Positions 53,779-62,238 of a DNA stretch of 64,000 nt are shown one piece after another. The notes under the pieces are model-generated. The model made no database searches, was not told where the DNA came from, and was given only the letters and a program-made list of their open reading frames with translations. Origin of the DNA: Paraflavitalea sp. CAU 1676 (GTDB lineage: Bacteria; Bacteroidota; Bacteroidia; Chitinophagales; Chitinophagaceae). Position numbers and translations under genes: made by a program. The DNA lies in the NCBI RefSeq assembly GCF_029223285.1, contig NZ_JARHUJ010000011.1, forward strand, positions 124,001 to 188,000, given 5' to 3'. Every line of letters begins with the position of its first letter. The first letter of the stretch is position 1.

Positions 53779-54420
53779 ATGACAATTACCCTGCAGGAAG
53801 TATTGCCTACTTATTTCGATGAAAGCCGCCGGCAGCAATCGGAAGTATGGGGAAAGCAGCTCGTCTTCAACAAAGGCGAATACATCAAGATCGTAGCCCC
53901 CTCGGGAAGTGGCAAATCATCGCTTAGCCATTTCCTGTATGGCATGCGCAATGAATACAACGGCCAGATCCTTTACAACGATCAAAAGCTGCATTCCTTT
54001 ACCGTAGAAGATTTCGCGCGGTACCGGAAAGATCATATCAGCATCGTGTTCCAGGACCTGCGCCTGTTTCCCGAACAAACCGTGCGTGAGAACCTCGAGC
54101 TGAAGCGTCAGTTGAATCCCTACCACCCGGCAGAAAAGATTACGGAGATGGCAGAGCGACTGGGCATTGGCAGCAGGCTATCGGTTAAAAGCCGCATCTG
54201 TTCTTATGGAGAGCAACAGCGTGTAGCAATCATACGCGCCCTGCTGCAGCCATTTGATTTCCTGTTATTGGATGAACCCTTCAGCCACCTGGACGATAAC
54301 AACTCCAAAAAGGCGATGGAGCTGATGCTGGAAGAAGCAAAAGCGCGGGGAGCCGGCATCGTATTCGCCGACCTGGAGCGGATCGATTTTTTTCCCTGGA
54401 CGAGGCTTTATCACTTATAA
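53779..54420 (+). CDS. ABC transporter ATP-binding protein with atypical signature (LolD-like)
   Basis: A 213-residue ATPase. Walker A is 'APSGSGKSSLSH', Q-loop 'SIVFQDLRLFPEQ', Walker B 'FLLLDEPFSHLD'. The signature motif reads 'CSYGEQQRVAIIRAL' instead of LSGGQ, so the second glycine is Glu-preceded and altered. No H-loop His is clear in the C-terminal part ('IVFADLERIDFFPW'). Size and neighbour (a permease 23 bp downstream) suggest a LolD/MacB/FtsE-like partner. ATP binding seems intact, but the unusual signature and missing His suggest altered hydrolysis (inference). Confidence 0.85.
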   Translation: MTITLQEVLPTYFDESRRQQSEVWGKQLVFNKGEYIKIVAPSGSGKSSLSHFLYGMRNEYNGQILYNDQKLHSFTVEDFARYRKDHISIVFQDLRLFPEQTVRENLELKRQLNPYHPAEKITEMAERLGIGSRLSVKSRICSYGEQQRVAIIRALLQPFDFLLLDEPFSHLDDNNSKKAMELMLEEAKARGAGIVFADLERIDFFPWTRLYHL

Positions 54421-54443
54421 GCAAACTGTAAAAAATAATTCGC

Positions 54444-55640
54444 GTGGCACTTTCCTTCCAACCCGTAAAACCATTGTTACAAACCGGCACCAATGCCGCA
54501 TCGCGTTGGTTCTCGTATATCGGCTTAGGCATTGGCGTATTGCTGCTGCTGTGCTCGATACAGATGTACATCAACATCCAGCAATTGCTGGGTGGCGATT
54601 CGCCGCGTAAGGATGGCTTTGATTTCATATCGATCTCGAAGACCATTACCGATGAAACAATGGGGCAGCTTGAAAAGAACCTCTTTACCGAGCCCGACAT
54701 CAAGGAAATGGAAGGAAAGCCCTTCGTGGATGGCGTCTCGCCCTTACTGGCCAATAATTTCCGCTTTCAACTGAGTGGTGGTGCACTGGTACCTTTTGTG
54801 AGTGATTTCTTTGTGGAATCGCTCGATGATAGTTTTATCGATACCGTGCCTCCCTCCTTTACGTGGCAGCCAGGCGACCGGCTGGTGCCCATTATTATCG
54901 CCTCCGACTTCCTGGAGATCTATAACGTATTTGCGCCGGGTTATGGACTGCCGCAGATATCCGAAGCAACGGCCACCACGCTGGGCCTGCAACTGATCTG
55001 TTACCGTCCCGACGGTAGTAAGGAAACCTTCCGCGGGCGAGTTGTGGCCCTCAGTGATCGCGTCAACTCGATCATCGTACCCAAGAACTTCTTGAACTGG
55101 GCCAACCAGCAGTTTGGCACTACGAAAGAGATCCGGGCCTCTCGCCTATACGTAAAAACGAAAGACGCCAACAATCCCGATTTCCTGAGTTACCTGGAAC
55201 AAAAGCATTACAAGGTCAACAAAGACAAAACGAAGTTTGGCCGGGTGAAGCAGGTATTGCAGGGTATATTCAGCGGACTGGGCATATTCGGTTTGCTGGT
55301 AGTGATACTGGCGCTGATGTTATTCTCCTTTTATCTTCAACTGATGATCGCGCGCAGCAAAGACAATCTGCAATTGCTGCTGGTGCTGGGTTACTCACCC
55401 GATTGGTTGAGCAAAAATGTAGCGCGGCGATTTATTCCTGTTTATATCCTCGTGGTGTTCTTTGCGGTTGCGTTTACGCAGCTCATGCAGTGGGCTTTTC
55501 ATCACTTTGCCATGTTTGACCGAGAAGAGATATCGACTCCCTTACATTGGAGCGTATTCGTAACGGCAGGGTTCCTGATCGCACTGTCGCTGGTTACCAA
55601 TTATAGGATGGTAAGGAAACTACTGTACCGCATGGCATAA
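54444..55640 (+). CDS. ABC transporter permease, FtsX-like (GTG start)
   Basis: A 398-residue protein starting at GTG (54444); in-frame stop at 54429-54431 and no ATG near exclude longer starts. One helix ('WFSYIGLGIGVLLLLCSIQMYI', about residues 21-42) precedes a periplasmic domain of about 230 residues. Three helices follow ('GIFGLLVVILALMLFSFYLQ', 'FIPVYILVVFFAVAFTQLM', 'WSVFVTAGFLIALSLV'). The layout fits FtsX/LolC/MacB permeases, but the characteristic FtsX 'EIG.L...G' loop is replaced by 'SKDNLQLLLVLGYSPDW'. It is translationally close to the ATPase. Confidence 0.85.
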   Translation: MALSFQPVKPLLQTGTNAASRWFSYIGLGIGVLLLLCSIQMYINIQQLLGGDSPRKDGFDFISISKTITDETMGQLEKNLFTEPDIKEMEGKPFVDGVSPLLANNFRFQLSGGALVPFVSDFFVESLDDSFIDTVPPSFTWQPGDRLVPIIIASDFLEIYNVFAPGYGLPQISEATATTLGLQLICYRPDGSKETFRGRVVALSDRVNSIIVPKNFLNWANQQFGTTKEIRASRLYVKTKDANNPDFLSYLEQKHYKVNKDKTKFGRVKQVLQGIFSGLGIFGLLVVILALMLFSFYLQLMIARSKDNLQLLLVLGYSPDWLSKNVARRFIPVYILVVFFAVAFTQLMQWAFHHFAMFDREEISTPLHWSVFVTAGFLIALSLVTNYRMVRKLLYRMA

Positions 55641-55729
55641 TCCTTAACTTTCTTAAATCTGTTGGTCACCTTCAAGGCTGACAATTATACATAAGAGTTA
55701 TCCTGTAGTCGCTCATTTCGCTATCGGGG

Positions 55730-55781
55730 CTGCACACTTATCGCCCAATTCTGCACACTTTTCGGTTAAACCTGCACAGTT
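55730..55781. repeat. Three CTGCACA repeats at exact 21-bp spacing
   Basis: CTGCACACTT at 55730 and 55751 and CTGCACAGTT at 55772 are spaced by exactly 21 bp. The intervening sequences are partly similar. They lie upstream of TTTGTACAAA (palindrome at 55787-55796) and the -7 element at 55816. Read on the other strand, each unit is TGTGCAG, similar to the repeated ends of IS21-family elements. Confidence 0.85.
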
Positions 55782-55801
55782 ACGGGTTTGTACAAATTGG
55801 C

Positions 55802-55834
55802 ATGTTCGCAAATTATATCTTTGAAAACGAACAT
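55802..55834 (+). promoter_or_regulatory. Candidate promoter flanked by an inverted repeat
   Basis: TATCTTTG at 55816-55823 matches TAnnTTTG. ATGTTCG (55802-55808) and CGAACAT (55828-55834) form an inverted repeat on both sides, as an operator might. The transcript would have a leader of more than 200 bases before the gene at 56044. Confidence 0.5.
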
Positions 55835-56043
55835 CAACCCAAAAACCTCATTCTATGATTAACTGCTTACTTTCTATCAGAACGTCACCTCCCAAGTTGT
55901 CTAGCTTCACTTAGACATTTAGTCAACAATTTATTACAGCAAGCTTCATTGATCGATCAGGTCAAGCTGGCTTATTATGTCATGACCATTCATGACAAGA
56001 TCAGAACTATTTCTAATCGTTAACCTTAAATAAACAGTTTTTT
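55824..56043 (+). other. Long leader region before the tail-fibre-like gene
   Basis: About 220 bp without a clear gene. A 19-codon frame (55855-55914, MINCLLSIRTSPPKLSSFT) is possible. The palindrome GTCATGA-CCAT-TCATGAC at 55979-55996 could form a hairpin or bind a regulator. Confidence 0.45.
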
Positions 56044-56844
56044 ATGAAGAAACTTTTCGCAACATTAATGGTAGCCTTTGTTTGTAATTCCGTATTGGCC
56101 CAGCCATGGCTTACGAATGGCACACATATTTACAATAGCAATACCGGAAATGTGGGCATTAGAACCTCGAGCCCCGTTTTTCCTTTTCAAGTTTGGGATG
56201 GAGGAAGTAATACTTTCACGGGAACGAGCATAATCCCCGGCAATAATCCGCAGGAAAATTCAATTATTAACACAATGAAAAGTGCAGGTTATGGCTCTGT
56301 GATAAGAACACAGAGTCAGGATGCAGGAAAGGGTCAAGCGGGTATCTTTTTGCGAACGTCAGACGGAGCGAGTATACCATCCCAAGTGACACTAATGGCC
56401 GATCATATTGATTTCAGGACTGGCAAAAATTACAACGATGACATTACTAATGGAAACACAGGACAGTCTGCACTTTTTATCAATTGGGATCGCAATGTAG
56501 GCATCGGCACCACAATCCCTGGCCCATTCAAACTTGCCGTAGAAGGAAAAATCGGGGCTCGTGAAATTAAAGTAACAACCGCTGCGTGGGCGGATTACGT
56601 ATTTGCATCCGACTACAAACTTCTTAGCCTTCGCGAACTCGAAGCGTACATCAAGAAAAACAATCACCTGCCAAACATTCCATCAGCAAAGGAAGTGAAA
56701 GAAAATGAGGGAATAGAATTGGGGGCAATGAATGTGAAACTGCTGGAAAAGATCGAGGAACTGACATTACATCTTATTGAGGTTAATAAGAGGCTGGAAG
56801 CAATTGAGCAGGAGAATGCGAAGCTGAGAGAAGCAAAAAAATAA
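56044..56844 (+). CDS. Exported tail-fibre-like protein with C-terminal coiled coil
   Basis: A 266-residue protein. The signal peptide (MKKLFATLMVAFVCNSVLAQ) is followed by 'NTGNVGIRTSSPVFPFQVWDG' and 'DRNVGIGTTIPGPFKLAVEGKIG', the short repeated beta-helix/tail-fibre-type motif seen in many Bacteroidota surface proteins. The C-terminus 'DYKLLSLRELEAYIKKNNHL' and 'IPSAKEVKENEGIELGAMNV' runs into a heptad-rich helix ('LEKIEELTLHLIEVNKRLEA'). This C-terminal block is a common Bacteroidota module similar to phage tail-fibre chaperone domains, but without the S74 catalytic residues that I can see. Likely surface trimer (inference). Confidence 0.8.
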   Translation: MKKLFATLMVAFVCNSVLAQPWLTNGTHIYNSNTGNVGIRTSSPVFPFQVWDGGSNTFTGTSIIPGNNPQENSIINTMKSAGYGSVIRTQSQDAGKGQAGIFLRTSDGASIPSQVTLMADHIDFRTGKNYNDDITNGNTGQSALFINWDRNVGIGTTIPGPFKLAVEGKIGAREIKVTTAAWADYVFASDYKLLSLRELEAYIKKNNHLPNIPSAKEVKENEGIELGAMNVKLLEKIEELTLHLIEVNKRLEAIEQENAKLREAKK

Positions 56845-56997
56845 CATAAGGAATGCACGCAAGGATTCTCCAGTAACTTCCAAATTTTCCCTTCGGGATA
56901 ATATATAGAATTCCAATAGTTTATTGGGGAACACTAGTCTGAAATAAAGTCTCAAGCGAAATATTCTAAAATATAACCCAATGCTAAAGCATAAAAT

Positions 56998-59481
56998 ATG
57001 AATTCATTAATAAAAATCGTATGCTTAATGCTCGCTTTTGGATGGACGCAGTCGCACGCTCAATGCCCCGATGTGTATGCTACCCTGCCAGGGACCCCAA
57101 TATGTGATCCATATGGCGACGCAAGTGGTAATTCGAATTGGAACTGGGAGCTGGGTAGCAGTAGCCCAAATTATTGTAATCAATGGTACGCACGCACAAG
57201 CAGCGTAGCAACCAAACTCACCGCTATGGGATCCCCATTTGTCAATCCTACAACAACCTCGCTCGACCTAATTTCACAAAGCGGTGATTATACAAGGAGC
57301 AAAGGATGGGAACTACTACAAAGGAATTTCGGATGCGGAGGTGTCACAGCCTATCCCTATTTCGTATTGTACAACAGGTTTTCGGGGCTTATCCGAGTTT
57401 TCGTGTATCAGCCGGATACACAGCCGCATTACTCTTCCATAATGGTTCATGTAGAACCTACCAAAAGTCCTTGGCCTGCCACTACCTCACTGGGAGACGA
57501 CCGGGCTATTACACCCGATAAATATTTCAGTGGAAATCAGGCTGGCAATTATGGCAAGTTAGTAGCAGCAGTTGGTGAAAATGCCGGCAGCAGCCGGTGG
57601 ACGGTAGCCGAGTTTATCCCTGGCTTCGACCATAATATTCAAAACGAATTATATCGCGGAACTGGCTTGAAGTTTACCCTGTACGGTGTACTGGTCAATG
57701 ATATGAAAGCAGTGATTAAAGGCAAAAGTGTAAGCGGCACCGATCCTGTCATCTATAGTTTCAACTATGTACCGAAAACAACACCCACCAATAATAATGG
57801 TAATACCGACTTTACCGGAACTGGCGAAAAGTTCCTGAAGTTCAGCAAATCCGTGTCGGAGTTCAGGAGTATAATTTTTGCAGAAGCCGAACGTACGTCT
57901 GCTGCGATAGCCGCCAGTAACCCTGAAGCCAAAGGTCCGGAAGCCAGGGAAAAAGCAAATGCCGATGCTATCGCGGGTAAAGCAGCTACCCCCACTGGTT
58001 TCGATCAACTACTTTCGGATCTGACCACGTCAACATCTACTTTAGGTAACTTAATAAAGTTTGTCGGAGAAGTGGTCGGTATGTTTAATGGCGGCACCGG
58101 CACGCCAGCAGCCATGCCAACATATTCTTCGTATGACATGGAACTCAGGGGCACCCTGACAGCGAAGTCGGTGCAACAAACGTTTATAATTCGGGTACCC
58201 GGTGCTCTAACGGCGACTGACAATCAGAACCCGACCTATTATCAATGCCCGATGGGTATCTTTAACTTGCAAAATACGCCACAGGCCGACACAATCACCT
58301 ATGACCGGGCGCATCTTACCAGGTATCAGCAATGCTGTATTGGAAATGAAACTTCTAAATACATTTCCTACAGGATGCGGAACATTCCCGATATCGTGTA
58401 TAATAGCGGCGCCGGGCTCGACCTGGTGTCGGTACAGGCAGCGATCGTTGGCAAGGTACAAGCCGATGAGAATGGCAATCCGAAATACAATCCGTTTGCC
58501 GAACACCAGAGGACTTCGGATGGGCCGTATTACCTGATCTTTGTTAAAAATTTCATGCTTCCTGATCTCCAATCGGGCAGACTTGAGATCGCCAACTATG
58601 ACACGGAGAAGAAACTACATTCCATTCAAACGCCGTATGTCAACCTCGAATGCCTGAACGGCCTCGCTTTCAATGCTCCCATTAATACCGATGTTTCCTT
58701 GAGGGTAAAAGCCATCCTCAAGAAAAAGAACGATCCCGACAATGCGCCCATTGTTTATATCCAGGACTACAATATTGAAGTTACCACAGGCACCTTCGAT
58801 GCTGATTTGCGTAACAAGCATAAAGGCATACTGACCACTACTACGCCGACGCCTTATTCGAACTTTACGGAGTATCCCAGCTATACTTCCAATAAGACCG
58901 TAGCGGCGATCACCTATGCCCAGGCAACAGAAGAAAAGGCTGACAACAGTGTTTCCACCCAAAACGGGGCCAGCATTATTGTGCCTGCCAGTCAAACGGT
59001 AGTTTATAAGGCAGGGAATGAAGTTCAGCTATTGCCGGGTTTCGAAGCACGTCAAGGCAGTGAATTTCTCGGCACCATCAATAAGTTCGGATACACGCTT
59101 ACTTGTAGCACACCTGCCACTCCACTTGCATTTACAGCGACAGGCAACTGTTATAATACGACCGCAGTTGGTTTGAGAACAGCTACCGGGCAAAAATCCT
59201 CCGTTGCAGATAGTGAAACCCCTTCCAACAACAATGAATTGAAAGTGTTCCCAATCCCTAGCCAAGGAGATCTGATGATTACAGGTATCAGACAGCACAA
59301 AGACGCTGTGATCTCGATCGTTGATCAGTCAGGAAGATTGGCGCAAGTGATAAAGGCACTACCTGATGACGGTGGAAGAACTATAAAGCTAAACTTGGGC
59401 GGACTTAACAACGGAGTATACTTTATCAAGATTCAAAGCCCTGTAGAATTTACAGTCAGAAAGATTGTAATAAATAAATAG
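56998..59481 (+). CDS. Large secreted protein with T9SS type A sorting domain
   Basis: An 827-residue protein. A signal peptide (IKIVCLMLAFGWTQSHAQ) starts it. The C-terminus has the type IX secretion sorting pattern: 'LKVFPIPSQGDLMITG', 'VISIVDQSGRLAQ', 'GLNNGVYFIKIQS' and 'RKIVINK'. Just before it, 'SIIVPASQTVVYKAGNEVQL' and 'LPGFEARQGSEFLGTI' resemble the short beta domain (3-coathanger stack) that often precedes this tail. The central part is not recognised; Cys-rich N-terminal segments ('CPDVYATLPGTPICDPYGDA') suggest an extracellular fold. The T9SS core genes are not in the window. Confidence 0.85.
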   Translation: MNSLIKIVCLMLAFGWTQSHAQCPDVYATLPGTPICDPYGDASGNSNWNWELGSSSPNYCNQWYARTSSVATKLTAMGSPFVNPTTTSLDLISQSGDYTRSKGWELLQRNFGCGGVTAYPYFVLYNRFSGLIRVFVYQPDTQPHYSSIMVHVEPTKSPWPATTSLGDDRAITPDKYFSGNQAGNYGKLVAAVGENAGSSRWTVAEFIPGFDHNIQNELYRGTGLKFTLYGVLVNDMKAVIKGKSVSGTDPVIYSFNYVPKTTPTNNNGNTDFTGTGEKFLKFSKSVSEFRSIIFAEAERTSAAIAASNPEAKGPEAREKANADAIAGKAATPTGFDQLLSDLTTSTSTLGNLIKFVGEVVGMFNGGTGTPAAMPTYSSYDMELRGTLTAKSVQQTFIIRVPGALTATDNQNPTYYQCPMGIFNLQNTPQADTITYDRAHLTRYQQCCIGNETSKYISYRMRNIPDIVYNSGAGLDLVSVQAAIVGKVQADENGNPKYNPFAEHQRTSDGPYYLIFVKNFMLPDLQSGRLEIANYDTEKKLHSIQTPYVNLECLNGLAFNAPINTDVSLRVKAILKKKNDPDNAPIVYIQDYNIEVTTGTFDADLRNKHKGILTTTTPTPYSNFTEYPSYTSNKTVAAITYAQATEEKADNSVSTQNGASIIVPASQTVVYKAGNEVQLLPGFEARQGSEFLGTINKFGYTLTCSTPATPLAFTATGNCYNTTAVGLRTATGQKSSVADSETPSNNNELKVFPIPSQGDLMITGIRQHKDAVISIVDQSGRLAQVIKALPDDGGRTIKLNLGGLNNGVYFIKIQSPVEFTVRKIVINK

Positions 59482-59642
59482 TAAGTATCAAGCAAGCCAA
59501 ATGCGAAGTTTACCGAAGCACCAAACGCTCCGATAATAGTAGTCTGCAGATCAATTTGCAGCCTTTTGGCAACGGAGTTTACTTTATCAAAATCAGCAGC
59601 CCGGGTAAAACAATTACCAAAAAGGTATTGCTGAGCAAATAG
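59478..59642 (+). pseudogene. Remnant of a second T9SS sorting domain
   Basis: A frame continuing after the previous gene reads '...DNSSLQINLQPFGNGVYFIKIS' and 'SPGKTITKKVLLSK' then a stop at 59640-59642. This is the last 35-40 residues of a typical T9SS C-terminal domain, but it has no start codon of its own and no upstream cargo domain. It is in a different frame from the intact gene. It looks like the tail of a lost gene or an old tandem copy. Confidence 0.8.
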
Positions 59643-59664
59643 CCCTTTTCTTTTCCTTTTTTTC

Positions 59665-59699
59665 GGCGGTGCCCATTCGGGCGCCGCCTTTTTATTTTT
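59665..59699 (+). terminator. Terminator after the T9SS region
   Basis: GGCGGTGCCC-ATTC-GGGCGCCGCC pairs over 10 bp with one G/T wobble (59665-59688), followed by TTTTTATTTTT. Confidence 0.92.
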
Positions 59700-60162
59700 A
59701 GATGGACGTCACTTCCCCAAACACCTTCCTCCAGTGATGATCCATATGGTCGAGGTAATCGAGTACCAGCCATTCGAGGGTCTTGTGCTCCCCGGCAGGC
59801 GTGGTGACTTTATAAGGAAGCTTTTCGGCGGGTATATTACTGATCACATACACGATCTGCTGATTGAGGCTTTTCCACAACAACAGCATATGATCGAGCG
59901 GCAGCTCCTGGTAGCGGTTGATGGCCACCAGATCGTCCTGCATATAGCGCAATATCGTATACGGCTGCGGCTGACTTTGCACATCCACAAACCGCTTGAG
60001 GTTGTTGATCGCCGAATCGATCAGGTGTCCCAATATCTCCTTCTTCGACCACTTGCCCGGCGCAGGCCTGGCCAGCTGATCTTCTACGGGTATCTCTCCA
60101 AAGCGGAAAGGAATATTGTTGATGTGGGCGGTGAGATCGACGATCACTTGCTCAATGGTCAT
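59698..60162 (-). CDS. DinB family protein
   Basis: A 154-residue protein with a DinB helical bundle: 'WSKKEILGHLIDSAINNLKR' with the first metal His, and 'LDYLDHMDHHWRKVFGE' with the later His cluster. It resembles DinB_2 proteins, which may be metal-dependent hydrolases or transferases; function unknown. Eleven bases separate it from the membrane protein gene upstream, so they may share an operon. Confidence 0.87.
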   Translation of the reverse strand: MTIEQVIVDLTAHINNIPFRFGEIPVEDQLARPAPGKWSKKEILGHLIDSAINNLKRFVDVQSQPQPYTILRYMQDDLVAINRYQELPLDHMLLLWKSLNQQIVYVISNIPAEKLPYKVTTPAGEHKTLEWLVLDYLDHMDHHWRKVFGEVTSI

Positions 60163-60173
60163 ACCGGCTATAT

Positions 60174-60722
60174 TTAATTACTTAATTGCTTGCGGATATA
60201 CTCCCGCGAATATTGCTCTTTCAATACAAAAGATTTGCCACTATTCTTCCACACGTCAATAATGTGGCAGAGCTCCACATAACTGGCAAAATCGCGGAGA
60301 AAGAACTCATAACTCCTCGTCTCCCCATTATGCCGGAAAGCCAGCACGTTGTCGTCGCCATCGCTGGTAGGCACCGCCTTACGGCTCTTCCGGAGTACCA
60401 TCGGCAGATCCCGAAACCCACCCAGGTAAATGGCCACCGTTTGAATATCCTTGAACTCAAACCTTTCCTCCCCTACCTGTATGAATTCGGCGGTAATGGT
60501 GAGTGACCTTTCATCCCACGAGCGGAGGGTGAAGACGGACCTTTGCCGCACTGCCACCACAATTGGCGGCAGGAACAAAGCGGCAAACCACAGTACCATC
60601 AGCATAGTATTACCACGGGCAACAAAGAAGAATCCCAGCAAGAACAAGAGGTACAATATGAGCTTTATACCCGGACTTTTCTTGTACTTATAAAAAACGG
60701 TTTTTACCTGGTGTTGCTGCAT
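60174..60722 (-). CDS. PH-domain-like membrane protein
   Basis: A 182-residue protein. Two adjacent helices ('IKLILYLLFLLGFFFVA' and 'MLMVLWFAALFLPPIVVAV', about residues 19-57) are followed by a beta-rich domain ('RSLTITAEFIQVGEERFEFK', 'IQTVAIYLGG', 'NVLAFRHNGETRSYEFFLRD') that looks like the PH-like fold of bacterial membrane-anchored proteins. No name is assigned. Confidence 0.65.
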   Translation of the reverse strand: MQQHQVKTVFYKYKKSPGIKLILYLLFLLGFFFVARGNTMLMVLWFAALFLPPIVVAVRQRSVFTLRSWDERSLTITAEFIQVGEERFEFKDIQTVAIYLGGFRDLPMVLRKSRKAVPTSDGDDNVLAFRHNGETRSYEFFLRDFASYVELCHIIDVWKNSGKSFVLKEQYSREYIRKQLSN

Positions 60723-60804
60723 AGGAGTGGATTTACCCGATCGACTTCAGAGTCGATCACCCTTCAAGATACTCAATCTCCCTGGCCCCTGCAACCTCCC
60801 CGGC

Positions 60805-62001
60805 CTATACCCCCTCATATACGATCGCAGCGCCCTGCCCTACCCCCACACACATCGTAGCCAGCCCGCGCTTCGCGCCACGGCGCTTCATTTCGTGCAA
60901 GAGCGTGGCGGAGATACGCACGCCGCTGCAACCCAGCGGATGGCCTATTGCTATAGAACCGCCATTCACGTTAACCTTGGCAGCATCCAATTGCAGATCG
61001 CGCAGGCAGGCGATAGACTGCGCTGCAAACGCTTCATTGAGTTCGATCAGGTCAAGGTCATTGGCAGTAATACCGGCCCGCTGCAGCGCCTTTTGGGATG
61101 CAGGCACCGGACCAATACCCATGATGGATGGATCGACCCCGGCAATGGCCATCGACCGGATGGCAGCCAGCGGCTTCAGGTTGTATTTCTTCACCGCCTC
61201 TTCGCTGGCCAGCAGCATCGCCGCTGCACCATCGTTGATGCCCGATGAATTGCCCGCCGTTACAGACCCTTCTTTGATAAAGGCAGGACGCAACGAGGCC
61301 AGTTTGTCGAGTGACGTCTTACGCGGAGCCTCATCTGTTTCGAGATAGATCTTTTCATTCTTGCCGCCGAGTATCTCTATGCCACTGATCTCTTCTTTCC
61401 AGATACCCTTGTCCAGGGCAGCGAAGTACTTCTCCTGACTGCCCAGCGCAAATTCATCCTGCTCCTGGCGGCCGATATTCCATTGCTTCGCCACATTCTC
61501 GGCTGTTTCGCCCATACTATAGGGATAGTATTGATCGGTCAACTTCTTATTTACAAACCGCCAGCCGATGGTACTATCGTGCATTTCGGTAGTGCGGCTC
61601 CAACCGGTTCCGGCTTTGGCCATTACAAAAGGCGCACGGGTCATACTTTCCACGCCACCGGCAATGTACAATTCTCCTTCATTACACATGATGGCGCGGG
61701 CAGCATCCATGATGGCCTGCAGGCCCGATGCGCATAAACGATTCACGGTATTTCCGGCAACCGTTACGGGTAAGCCTGCCAGCAGGGCAGCCATACGGGC
61801 TACATTGCGGTTGTCTTCTCCCGCCTGGTTGGCATCGCCGGCAATGATGTCTTCAATGGCGTTTACATCGATACTTTGATTACGGCTGATCAATGACCTT
61901 ACAACATGAGCAAGCAGATCGTCGGGACGGATGGTACTCAGCGCCCCGCCATATTTGCCAATGGGGGTGCGTACAACATCGATCACATATACTGGTTTCA
62001 T
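60805..62001 (-). CDS. Acetyl-CoA acyltransferase (thiolase)
   Basis: A 398-residue thiolase. It has the nucleophile Cys in 'NRLCASGLQAIMDAAR' (about 90), 'GGVESMTRAPFVM', 'SINGSGGIA'-like 'GNSSGINDGAAAMLL', the His of 'GHPLGCSGVRI', and the second Cys in 'TMCVGVGQGAA'. 'PYSMGETAENVAKQW' is typical of the PcaF/PaaJ and FadA-like group. It catalyses thiolytic cleavage of 3-ketoacyl-CoA or 3-oxoadipyl-CoA; no paa or pca genes lie nearby, so fatty-acid degradation is equally possible. Confidence 0.93.
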   Translation of the reverse strand: MKPVYVIDVVRTPIGKYGGALSTIRPDDLLAHVVRSLISRNQSIDVNAIEDIIAGDANQAGEDNRNVARMAALLAGLPVTVAGNTVNRLCASGLQAIMDAARAIMCNEGELYIAGGVESMTRAPFVMAKAGTGWSRTTEMHDSTIGWRFVNKKLTDQYYPYSMGETAENVAKQWNIGRQEQDEFALGSQEKYFAALDKGIWKEEISGIEILGGKNEKIYLETDEAPRKTSLDKLASLRPAFIKEGSVTAGNSSGINDGAAAMLLASEEAVKKYNLKPLAAIRSMAIAGVDPSIMGIGPVPASQKALQRAGITANDLDLIELNEAFAAQSIACLRDLQLDAAKVNVNGGSIAIGHPLGCSGVRISATLLHEMKRRGAKRGLATMCVGVGQGAAIVYEGV

Positions 62002-62212
62002 AATTATGATGATAAGGCGGCAAGTTAAGAAAACTAAGTCAGGCTGTCACCGGTATGCGTATTGGCCACACCATACGCCGGCGCCTTTCACAACCTCCCT
62101 ACGGTCCAAAAGTTGCCGGGAAAAGCCCGCTCAGCTTTCACCAAACCAATTTCCCGCCTCCAAAAGAGGTGGCCCGGTATTTACCGGCACTGGACGCTTG
62201 CCCGACTTTGAT

Positions 62213-62220
62213 TATATTTG
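62213..62220 (+). promoter_or_regulatory. -7 promoter element of the small lipoprotein gene
   Basis: TATATTTG matches TAnnTTTG, 18 bases before the ATG at 62239. Confidence 0.5.
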
Positions 62221-62238
62221 AACACCATAAACCCTGTT

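Noticed and set aside
55855-55914. 19-codon leader peptide MINCLLSIRTSPPKLSSFT
   Set aside because: Too short and without any supporting feature such as a codon bias or regulatory codon run; kept only as a remark in the leader.
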